From: a virus
Virus record (IMG/VR): IMGVR_UViG_3300037485_000500
Span: 1-32,694 of that record
Length of the DNA stretch: 32,694 nt
Reading direction: 5' to 3' (one strand)
Shown: positions 21,932 through 28,983 of the stretch, piece by piece
How positions within the stretch are numbered: the stretch's first letter is position 1
Layout: every line of letters starts with the position of its first letter
Made by a program: the position numbers and the translations under genes
The notes under the pieces: generated by a model
The model's database searches: none
What the model was told of the DNA's origin: nothing
The model's input: only the letters and a program-made list of their open reading frames with translations

Positions 21932-22167
21932 TAAATATAATTTTATATTGCATTGGTATAGCAATGTTGTTTACTTCATTTTTTAGTTTAACACAACTAC
22001 CAAAGTGGTTAGATTTTAAGCCATTCAACTGTATAGTATGCCTAACCTTTTGGATTTGTGTAATATGTATTCAATTTGATTTAATCCAGCACACACAAGC
22101 ATTTGCATTAGCAGGTTATGCTGCTTACTTTTCAATGATACTAAAAAGAATAATGTATAAAATATGA
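21928..22167 (+). CDS. Small membrane protein with CxxC-FW motif
   Basis: 79 residues with about three hydrophobic segments: MINIILYCIGIAMLFTSFFS, CLTFWICVICIQFDLI and FALAGYAAYFSMIL. The centre LDFKPFNCIVCLTFW (two Cys, then FW) is a recurrent motif of small phage membrane proteins of unknown function. It is coupled to glycosyltransferase genes by ATGA at both ends, so it may anchor the glycan reaction at the membrane; this is inference. Confidence 0.65.
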   Translation: MINIILYCIGIAMLFTSFFSLTQLPKWLDFKPFNCIVCLTFWICVICIQFDLIQHTQAFALAGYAAYFSMILKRIMYKI

Positions 22168-22421
22168 GAAACTTTGATGAAATATATTTTGCAATGAAAA
22201 AAAAAGGCGATAATAGATACAGCCTTTTAGAGTTAATAAAGATTTTCGACAACGAAACAAGTTGGATAGGAACTGCGCAACAGCTACTTGAAATTAAATC
22301 ATTGAGCCACGAGGTAACAGGAATAAGAGCAGGTGACTGTTCGGCATGTAATCTTGATGCAGTAAAAAATATGGTGAAGTGGGTAAAGCAAAACGAACCT
22401 AATATAAAAATAAAAAAATAA
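22164..22421 (+). CDS. Small protein of unknown function in the glycosyltransferase cassette
   Basis: 85 residues: RNFDEIYFAMKKKGDNRYSL, then LLEIKSLSHEVTGIRAGDCS and ACNLDAVKNMVKWVKQ. Two Cys (CSAC) precede the last helix. It is coupled on both sides (ATGA before, TAATG after). No family is recognised; its conserved place between two cassette genes suggests a common function. Confidence 0.65.
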   Translation: MRNFDEIYFAMKKKGDNRYSLLELIKIFDNETSWIGTAQQLLEIKSLSHEVTGIRAGDCSACNLDAVKNMVKWVKQNEPNIKIKK

Positions 22422-23218
22422 TGGCATTAATTGCAATGGCTGTGTATGATACAGCAGAAAACGAAAGAAGTAAATACACAAAGGAAACTATTGAAAGTTT
22501 ATTTGAAACAGTTGATTTTAGTAAACATAGATTAATAGTTATAGATAATAATTCATGCCAAGAAACAAAAGAAATATTTAAGGATATTGGAATTATAGTT
22601 GATATGAATAATCATAAAAATAATAATACTTTACCCTTTAAATTAATAACCAACACCGAGAATGTAGGAACTGCAAAAGCAATTAACCAAGCATGGGCAT
22701 ATCGTAAACCAAATGAAACAGTAATCAAAATGGATAACGATGTATTAATAAATAACTATGGTTGGGTAGAAGAAATGGAGTTAGCTATAAGATTAGGAGG
22801 CTATGGAATAATGGGTTTAAAGCGTAAAGACTTAATGCAGTCACCAACAAGCCAATCAATGTGGAAAACAGAACTAAAAATGTTACCACATACAAAAGGT
22901 GATAACTGGATAGTGGTTGAAGAAAGTGAAGATATAATGGGAACTGTGCAAATGTTTCATCCAAGTTTAACCGACAAAATGGGTGGGTTGATACAAGCAG
23001 GAGTTTATGGATTTGATGACACATTAGCTTGTATAAGAGCAAAGCTACTTGGGTATAAGTTAGCATTTTTACCACACATAGACATTGACCATATTGATAA
23101 GGGTGGCGATGCTTACACAGAATGGAAACGAAAATATGCAGGTGAAAAAATGGAAGAGTTTTATAAAATAAAAGAAGGATTAATAAATGGCACTATATCA
23201 ATAAAAGTTGAACTATGA
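22421..23218 (+). CDS. Glycosyltransferase, GT-A fold (GT2-like)
   Basis: 265 residues. RLIVIDNNSCQETK (37-50), ITNTENVGTAKAINQAW (76-92) and VIKMDNDVLI (101-110, D105-x-D107 metal-binding DxD) are the standard GT2 nucleotide-sugar motifs. Later DDTLACIRAKLLGYKLAFLP and DIDHIDKGGDAYTEWK cover the acceptor side. It would transfer a sugar from a nucleotide sugar to an unknown acceptor in the cytoplasm. It overlaps the next glycosyltransferase by ATGA. Confidence 0.85.
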   Translation: MALIAMAVYDTAENERSKYTKETIESLFETVDFSKHRLIVIDNNSCQETKEIFKDIGIIVDMNNHKNNNTLPFKLITNTENVGTAKAINQAWAYRKPNETVIKMDNDVLINNYGWVEEMELAIRLGGYGIMGLKRKDLMQSPTSQSMWKTELKMLPHTKGDNWIVVEESEDIMGTVQMFHPSLTDKMGGLIQAGVYGFDDTLACIRAKLLGYKLAFLPHIDIDHIDKGGDAYTEWKRKYAGEKMEEFYKIKEGLINGTISIKVEL

Positions 23219-23853
23219 TAGTATTAACAGTAGCAGACAATCGTAGTAAATGCTTTCAACTTGAAAGGTCTTTAAATCACTTTGGTTGGCAGTATCATAT
23301 AATTGAAGTAACCCAATGGCAAGGATTTGCAATGAAACTAAACAAGGTATATGAATACTTAAAAGCAAATACAACTATTAAAGACTTTATATTTGTAGAT
23401 GCATACGATACATTCTTTTTAGATACACCAAAAAACACTAAACGCAAAATATATTGGAACTGCTTATTTAATTCAGAAGTAAACTGTTGGCCTGATGTGG
23501 ACGAATTATCTAAATATGAAGAACGTGAGCAATACACGAAACCAAATACAAAGTTTAGATTCTTAAATAGTGGTGCTTATTATATGCAAGCAGAAACCTT
23601 TATAAAACTAATTGACAAACAAAGCATACACGACAGCGAAGATGACCAACGAATAGCAACCAAGTGGCTAATAGATAACCCAAGTATTGGAATTGACCAC
23701 GATTGCAGAGTATTCCAAACTTTATGTGGAATAACCGAAACTGATTACAAAATAGAAAATAATATATTTATAACCGAGAACAACTTTAAACCAACAATAA
23801 TTCATGGCAATGGCAAAGCAGACATGAATTTTATATACCAACTAATAAATTAA
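23215..23853 (+). CDS. Glycosyltransferase of the PLOD/procollagen galactosyltransferase-like group
   Basis: 212 residues. FIFVDAYDTFFLD (58-70) carries a D62-x-x-D65 metal site. FRFLNSGAYYMQAE (115-127), DSEDDQRIAT with D143/D144/Q145, and GIDHDCRVFQTL follow, ending with TIIHGNGKAD (195-203). This order (DxYD, LNSG, DDQ, HGNG) is that of the glycosyltransferase domain of lysyl hydroxylases and related viral enzymes. It is a third, different glycosyltransferase in the cassette; acceptor unknown. Confidence 0.75.
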   Translation: MIVLTVADNRSKCFQLERSLNHFGWQYHIIEVTQWQGFAMKLNKVYEYLKANTTIKDFIFVDAYDTFFLDTPKNTKRKIYWNCLFNSEVNCWPDVDELSKYEEREQYTKPNTKFRFLNSGAYYMQAETFIKLIDKQSIHDSEDDQRIATKWLIDNPSIGIDHDCRVFQTLCGITETDYKIENNIFITENNFKPTIIHGNGKADMNFIYQLIN

Positions 23854-23858
23854 AAAAT

Positions 23859-24563
23859 ATGAACACACTAAAAGAATTAAAAGACAGCTACCAAAACACA
23901 TCGGAGTGGAATGAAATGATAAACGAAACATTTATCACTAAAACCAACGAGGTAAAAGAACTAAAACATTTAAGGGACTTTGTAGAGCAAAACGTATTCG
24001 GATTCGGTGAACGTGCATTCTATCAAATGTGGAGTTTAATAATAGATGAAATGCCACAAACATTTACCTTTCTTGAAATCGGAGTATTTAGAGGGCAAAC
24101 ATTAGCACTTATAAGAATGCTCGCTAACCTTAAAGGTAAAGAATGCAAAATAGTAGGGGTAACACCATTAGACACAACTGATGGACATTGGGAATCAAAT
24201 TATGCAGAAGATATAGACTTACTACATGCATCATTTAACCTTGAACAACCTAAAATAATTAAAGGGTTATCAACTGATGACAAAATAATAAAACAAATAA
24301 AGAACTTTGATATAGTTTATATAGATGGTGGTCACGAATACGAAGTGGTAAAATCAGATTTAGAAAACTATTGTAATAAAGCAAATAAATACTTGGTAAT
24401 TGATGACTGCGCTAATAGATTTAATTTAAAATGGGGAATGTTTGCAGGAATAGAACCAGTAAGTAAAGCAGTTGATGAATACTTACCACCATTTACTGAA
24501 AATAATAACTTTGAATATGTATGTAACGTAATACATAATAGAATTTGGAAACGAAATAAATAA
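23859..24563 (+). CDS. Class I SAM-dependent methyltransferase (Methyltransf_24-like)
   Basis: 234 residues. FTFLEIGVFRGQTLALIRML (69-88) is the SAM-binding motif I. FDIVYIDGGHEYEVVKSDLE (150-169) is the Methyltransf_24 signature with D156 and H159. NKYLVIDDCANRF follows as the next strand. It ends the sugar cassette and might methylate a transferred sugar or the acceptor. It differs from the DNA methyltransferase at 16017 and has no DPPY motif. Confidence 0.8.
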   Translation: MNTLKELKDSYQNTSEWNEMINETFITKTNEVKELKHLRDFVEQNVFGFGERAFYQMWSLIIDEMPQTFTFLEIGVFRGQTLALIRMLANLKGKECKIVGVTPLDTTDGHWESNYAEDIDLLHASFNLEQPKIIKGLSTDDKIIKQIKNFDIVYIDGGHEYEVVKSDLENYCNKANKYLVIDDCANRFNLKWGMFAGIEPVSKAVDEYLPPFTENNNFEYVCNVIHNRIWKRNK

Positions 24564-24571
24564 AAAATATA

Positions 24572-24982
24572 ATGGGAAAAAATAAATACATAGAAACACC
24601 TGAAAAACTTTGGGAACACTTTGAGAATTACAAAAACGAAACTAAATCAAGTCCAATAAAGAAACACGTATTTGTAGGAAAGGATGGAAACGCAGACTAC
24701 GAACTTATAGAACGACCATTAACAGTTGATGGTTTTGAAGTATGGTGTTGGAGAAACGATATTATAAGCGATTTAAGCCATTATTTTGCTAATACTAATA
24801 ATAAGTATTCAGATTATTTAACTATCTGTTCACGCATAAGGAAAGAGGTACGCAATGACCAAATAGAGAAAGGACTTGCAGGCATCTATAACACAAGTAT
24901 AACACAGCGATTAAATGGCTTAACTGATAAGAGTGAAATAACTGTTAAAGAACAACCACTTTTTCCTGATGACCAATTTTAA
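24572..24982 (+). CDS. Terminase small subunit (Bacteroidota phage type)
   Basis: 136 residues. KYIETPEKLWEHFENYKNE at the N-terminus, then IERPLTVDGFEVWCWRND, ISDLSHYFANTNNKYSDYLT and ICSRIRKEVRNDQIEKGLAG, with YNTSITQRLNGLTDKSE at the end. This sequence order is that of the DNA-recognition subunit of the packaging motor in Bacteroides and flavobacterial phages. It binds the packaging site and loads the large subunit encoded next. It starts 8 bases after the methyltransferase gene. Confidence 0.85.
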   Translation: MGKNKYIETPEKLWEHFENYKNETKSSPIKKHVFVGKDGNADYELIERPLTVDGFEVWCWRNDIISDLSHYFANTNNKYSDYLTICSRIRKEVRNDQIEKGLAGIYNTSITQRLNGLTDKSEITVKEQPLFPDDQF

Positions 24983-25028
24983 ACAAAGTCAATAAAACCG
25001 TTTGTCTATACGAGGGCAAAAACGCATT

Positions 25029-26210
25029 ATGGCATTCAAAAGAACAACTGCAATTAGTAAACTTTTAAAACTTGAAAAACGAAAGAAAGTAATTCAAGGT
25101 GGCACAAGTGCAGGAAAAACATTTGGCATACTTCCGATATTAATTGGCAGAGCAAGTAAACATCCTAATTTAGAAATAAGTGTAGTAAGTGAAACAATAC
25201 CACATTTAAGGAGAGGTGCGATAAAAGACTTTTTAAAGATAATGGAATGGACAGGTCGTTATCAAGATGCTAATTGGAATAGAACACTTTTAACTTATAA
25301 GTTTGCAAATGGTTCTTACATCGAATTCTTTAGTGCAGAACAAGAATCAAAGTTAAGAGGTGCAAGAAGAAATGTGCTTTACATCAACGAGGCAAACAAC
25401 ATTAGTTTTGAAAGCTACCATCAGTTAGCAATTAGAACGAGTGGCGATATATGGTTAGACTTTAATCCAACATCTGAATTTTGGGCGCACACCGAAGTAT
25501 TAAAAGATAACGATGCTGATCACATAATATTAACGTACAAAGACAATGAGGCATTACCTGCAACAATTGTACAAGACATTGAACAAGCAAGGATAAAAGC
25601 ACAATCAAGTTCATATTGGGCAAATTGGTGGAAAGTTTATGGATTAGGTGAGATAGGTAGCTTACAAGGAGTTATATTTGATAACTGGCAACAAGTAGCA
25701 CGAATACCAATAGATGCAAAGTTATTAGGTTATGGAATGGATTTTGGATTTACAAATGACCCTACAACATTAGTAGCAGTTTATAGAATGAATAATGAAC
25801 TTTACTTTGATGAGTTACTATACCGAACTAATATGACTAATACCGATATAGGTAACTTTATGAAGTCAGAGGGTATAGGTAGACCTTATGAGATAGTAGC
25901 AGATAGTGCAGAACCTAAATCAATAGAAGAGTTAAGAAGACAAGGATTCCAAATGACACCTGCAACAAAAGGCGCTGACTCAATTAAAATAGGAATAGAC
26001 ATATTGAAACGAGAACCATTTTATGTAACTCAAAATTCAATTAATATAATCAAAGAATTAAGAGCATACCAATGGGCAACAGATAGAGATGGAAAGTTAA
26101 CAGGTAAACCAGTAGACCACTCTAATCACTCAATTGATGCCATGAGATACTTTGCATTAAACAAGTTGAACAACCGACCTACTGGCAAGTATGCAACTTT
26201 TAAAATTTAA
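25029..26210 (+). CDS. Terminase large subunit (Terminase_3 type)
   Basis: 393 residues from ATG 25029; an upstream TTG at 25002 is possible but less likely. VIQGGTSAGKTFGILP (21-36) is Walker A with K30-T31. NVLYINEANN (115-124) is Walker B with E121. WLDFNPTSEFW is the coupling motif. The nuclease domain shows YGMDFGFTNDPT (D238), IVADSAEPKS (D292) and HSIDAMRY (D370). It pumps DNA into the portal and cuts it into headful or unit lengths. Preceded by the small subunit and followed by tail genes, not by the portal. Confidence 0.93.
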   Translation: MAFKRTTAISKLLKLEKRKKVIQGGTSAGKTFGILPILIGRASKHPNLEISVVSETIPHLRRGAIKDFLKIMEWTGRYQDANWNRTLLTYKFANGSYIEFFSAEQESKLRGARRNVLYINEANNISFESYHQLAIRTSGDIWLDFNPTSEFWAHTEVLKDNDADHIILTYKDNEALPATIVQDIEQARIKAQSSSYWANWWKVYGLGEIGSLQGVIFDNWQQVARIPIDAKLLGYGMDFGFTNDPTTLVAVYRMNNELYFDELLYRTNMTNTDIGNFMKSEGIGRPYEIVADSAEPKSIEELRRQGFQMTPATKGADSIKIGIDILKREPFYVTQNSINIIKELRAYQWATDRDGKLTGKPVDHSNHSIDAMRYFALNKLNNRPTGKYATFKI

Positions 26211-26215
26211 AATAT

Positions 26216-26461
26216 ATGAATAAATTAACACAAGAAGAAGCAATTGAAATAATATTGTCAACAGTTGAATTAGGAATTTACGATTATGTAGATGACACAT
26301 CACAATTATTAGATGAAATTCAAAAAGAATATCAGGAAGAAATGGAAAAAATGGGTATTGATTTAGATACTGATTTTGAAGAACATCCGTTTTATGTTTT
26401 AAACGAAGCAATGGGTAGATTGTTACACTTTGTAAATTCGTTTGATTTAGCAAAAAAGTAA
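26216..26461 (+). CDS. Small acidic protein of unknown function
   Basis: 81 residues, acidic and helical: NKLTQEEAIEIILSTVELGI, LLDEIQKEYQEEMEKMGIDL and YVLNEAMGRLLHFVNSF. It sits between the terminase and tail chaperone genes. It may be a packaging or tail assembly helper by position only. Confidence 0.65.
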   Translation: MNKLTQEEAIEIILSTVELGIYDYVDDTSQLLDEIQKEYQEEMEKMGIDLDTDFEEHPFYVLNEAMGRLLHFVNSFDLAKK

Positions 26462-26482
26462 TAAATTTATATATTAAAGAGA

Positions 26483-27085
26483 ATGAAGTTTGAAAAAATT
26501 ACCATAAGTCAGTTTATTAAATGCAAAACAATTGCAGAGTTGGAAACAGACCCATTAAACAGAAACATCAAATTGTTAGCTGAATTAACAAACAGAACAT
26601 TTGATGAGGTTGAGTCTATGCCAATTAATAAACTTAAACTTGCTTTAAAGTCGTTTAGTGAAATTGAAAACTTAAACCCTAACGCAAGGGTGCGAATGGA
26701 TTTTAAAGTTAAGGGAAGAAGGTTTAAATGTATTTGGCAAACACAAAAGCTAACAGCAGCACAGTACATAGATGCAACATCATTCTGCAAAGACGAAGCA
26801 AGTATTATAAATAACATCCATAATATACTTGCAGCAATATGTGTTGAAAAGAATTGGTATGGTAAGGTTAAGAAATACGATGGCACGAACCACAAAGAGG
26901 TTGCAGACTTGTTTTTAAACCACATGAAAATAGAAGTAGCATATCCTATCATGCTTTTTTTTTGCAGGTACTACAAGGAATTAGCCGACAATATCCTAAT
27001 TTATTTGGAGCAGGAAGCGGAGAAAGCAATGGAGAAAGTGAAGCCAATATTGGACAAACATTCGAAACTAAATGGGGTTGGATAG
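26483..27085 (+). CDS. Tail assembly chaperone, short (unshifted) form
   Basis: 200 residues. It resembles gpG-type tail chaperones: a helical N-terminus (ITISQFIKCKTIAELE), a middle with RMDFKVKGRRFKCIWQTQKL, TAAQYIDATSF and ILAAICVEKNWYGKVKKYDG, and a helical end. At codon 157-160 it crosses the T run 26955-26963, after which a second frame continues as the long form. Tail chaperones coat the tape measure protein during tail assembly. Here three genes separate it from the tape measure gene. All of it lies after the terminase. Confidence 0.75.
   Translation: MKFEKITISQFIKCKTIAELETDPLNRNIKLLAELTNRTFDEVESMPINKLKLALKSFSEIENLNPNARVRMDFKVKGRRFKCIWQTQKLTAAQYIDATSFCKDEASIINNIHNILAAICVEKNWYGKVKKYDGTNHKEVADLFLNHMKIEVAYPIMLFFCRYYKELADNILIYLEQEAEKAMEKVKPILDKHSKLNGVG
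26956..26962 (+). other. Slippery heptamer T-TTT-TTT for -1 frameshifting
   Basis: The bases 26955-26963 are nine Ts. In the frame of the chaperone gene the codons are CTT-TTT-TTT, so the heptamer T TTT TTT lies at 26956-26962 in the X XXY YYZ register. A -1 slip here moves into the frame that runs to 27234. No obvious strong downstream hairpin is seen. Transcriptional slippage on the T run could have the same effect. Confidence 0.75.
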
Positions 27086-27234
27086 TAGCGATTAACAACC
27101 TTGCTAATAACGATAGGAATAAGTGGGATTATTACTTTGATATGAATATAATTGAGTTCTTAAATACATTAGTGTTCTTTAAGGATAAAAGCGAAGACGA
27201 TAAAATAAAATGGCAAGCGCAGCAACGAACATAG
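26962..27234 (+). CDS. -1 frame extension giving the long tail chaperone (gpGT-like)
   Basis: This 90-codon frame has no ATG; its only upstream start would be the TTG inside the T run. A -1 shift after codon 160 of the chaperone joins it to make a product of about 250 residues. The extension has a polar linker (GAGSGESNGESEANIGQTFE) followed by WGWIVAINNLANNDRNKWDY and NIIEFLNTLVFFKDK. A 'GW-x-V-x-x-LA' helix and 'EFLNxLxFxKDK' are the usual marks of the T part of gpGT chaperones. It overlaps the next gene by 25 bases. Confidence 0.75.
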   Translation: MQVLQGISRQYPNLFGAGSGESNGESEANIGQTFETKWGWIVAINNLANNDRNKWDYYFDMNIIEFLNTLVFFKDKSEDDKIKWQAQQRT

Positions 27235-27803
27235 GCAGTAAATACGGAAGTTCATTAGATACCTTTACAAAGGATTTAAAGACTGGTGTTGATGCTGTGT
27301 TCTTAAAGTGGGCTGAAGATTCGATTTTAATAATGCGAAAGATAATTACGAGCAAAGCAAGAACAAGGCAAGCGAGTACATTAGCAAGTGACTTATATCC
27401 AAATGTAATAGATAACGGAATTCAAATAGTAACTACTCAAAATTATTGGGAGTTTGTCGATGAGGGTGTGAAAGGTGTATTTAATAAAAACAAAGCACCA
27501 AATTCAAGATTTAGTTTTAAGAATTTAGGAGTGCCAAAAGAAATGCTAAATAGTTTTAAGCAATACATAGCACGAACTGGCAGTAAAGGATTAAGAAAAC
27601 AAACACTAATAAGAAAGAATAAAAAGAAACAAGCAGACTTAATCACAAAGGAAGCAATGAGCATGGCAGTAGCTACTAAAATCGGAGGAATAAAACCAAT
27701 GAACTATGTTGAGCCTGCGGTAGGAACTAAAAGATTAAAGATACTAAACAAAGCACTATCAAAAGAAATGGCAGTCAAAATAAAATTAGCAATTATAAAG
27801 TAA
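27210..27803 (+). CDS. Tail-completion / HK97 gp10-like protein
   Basis: 197 residues, basic. Near the centre, VTTQNYWEFVDEGVKGVFNK fits the 'YaxfvExGt' motif of HK97 gp10-like (minor tail/neck) proteins. An N-terminal helix (VFLKWAEDSILIMRKII) and a strongly basic middle (RKNKKKQADLITKEAM) follow the same plan. It likely joins the head to the tail or caps the tail. Its start lies inside the long chaperone frame. Confidence 0.6.
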   Translation: MASAATNIGSKYGSSLDTFTKDLKTGVDAVFLKWAEDSILIMRKIITSKARTRQASTLASDLYPNVIDNGIQIVTTQNYWEFVDEGVKGVFNKNKAPNSRFSFKNLGVPKEMLNSFKQYIARTGSKGLRKQTLIRKNKKKQADLITKEAMSMAVATKIGGIKPMNYVEPAVGTKRLKILNKALSKEMAVKIKLAIIK

Positions 27804-27813
27804 TTATAAAATA

Positions 27814-28983
27814 ATGGCAATAACAATAATCACAACACCAAACGCATTTATGGCTGCTTATAATCAAGTGCCATACACAGTAAGTTCAAACAATACTGCA
27901 CAACCTAACTTCAATTTTATAATTGATGTAAACGAAACAAGTGGCACAGCGAACCCATTAGCGAGGTTAAAATATCCTGTGCAACCAAGTTCAGCACAAC
28001 TTACATTTGATGTCGGTAACGTGCTTAAAAACTATGTTAGCTACGATTTTAATAATGTTACATCAGTATTTGGAACTAACACAAATTCACGTTTAAAATA
28101 CTTTTTACAATTTCGTGAACTTTACGATGTGAGTGGCATACCAACTTTAACTGGTGTATTAGTAAGCAGCCCAACAACACCGAGTGCAAATAGTTATAAC
28201 TTTGCAGGAAATGGAATATTTGATTTTGAAGACTTTATTCCAACTTCATATATAAATTGTGATGTAAGTGGATTTGGTTATTTATCAAGTGCAGGAACAA
28301 CTGAAAGAATCGAAAGCAATCAAGAGAAGTTTTTATATTGGTTAGATCCTACAACAGCAGTAAAGTATATTCAATACACAGGTGCAAATGGTAACGTAGT
28401 AACAGCAGTAACATTAACTGCAAAAGAACATTTATTTAGCACAAGAGCAGGAAAATACGCACAAGATGTATTAATAGGTGGTGGCATATCAATAGTTAAT
28501 ACTTACAATGTTTCACTATTAGGTGCAACAAGTAACGTATTAGCAACAAGAACATTCAGTTTAGATACAGAATGCAGTCAATACCCAACAGTAAGACTAC
28601 ATTGGATGAATAAATTAGGTGGTTTTGATTCGTTTAACTTCAATAAAAACACTATAAACGCAATGGAAATAGAACGCAAACAGTTTAAAGCACCATTGCC
28701 AATAGGTTACAGTAAACAAGATAGGCTAAAAACTAACTACAACACTACTATAAACGACAAAATAAGTATTAATAGTGATTGGATAACCGAAACAGAAAGC
28801 GAATTACTTGAAGAATTAGCAACATCACCAGTAATATATCTTGAACGTAGTGTAAGTAGCTTTGTAGCAGTAAACATAACCAACTCAAACTACGAAATAA
28901 AAACATTCTTAACTGATAGAAAAATGTTTAACGTAACATTTGACATAGAATACACTTACTCACGTTACAGACAATCGCTATAA
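27814..28983 (+). CDS. Tail structural protein, distal-tail-like
   Basis: 389 residues, beta-rich. The central motif VRLHWMNKLGGFDSFNFNK is typical of the distal tail or baseplate proteins of Bacteroidota phages, where a 'W-x-N-x-x-GG-x-D-x-F-x-F' strand recurs. The N-terminus (ITIITTPNAFMAAYNQVPYT) and the end (FNVTFDIEYTYSRYRQSL) are also beta-type. It is followed with a TAATG overlap by the large 932-residue tail protein. No enzyme motif is visible. Confidence 0.6.
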   Translation: MAITIITTPNAFMAAYNQVPYTVSSNNTAQPNFNFIIDVNETSGTANPLARLKYPVQPSSAQLTFDVGNVLKNYVSYDFNNVTSVFGTNTNSRLKYFLQFRELYDVSGIPTLTGVLVSSPTTPSANSYNFAGNGIFDFEDFIPTSYINCDVSGFGYLSSAGTTERIESNQEKFLYWLDPTTAVKYIQYTGANGNVVTAVTLTAKEHLFSTRAGKYAQDVLIGGGISIVNTYNVSLLGATSNVLATRTFSLDTECSQYPTVRLHWMNKLGGFDSFNFNKNTINAMEIERKQFKAPLPIGYSKQDRLKTNYNTTINDKISINSDWITETESELLEELATSPVIYLERSVSSFVAVNITNSNYEIKTFLTDRKMFNVTFDIEYTYSRYRQSL

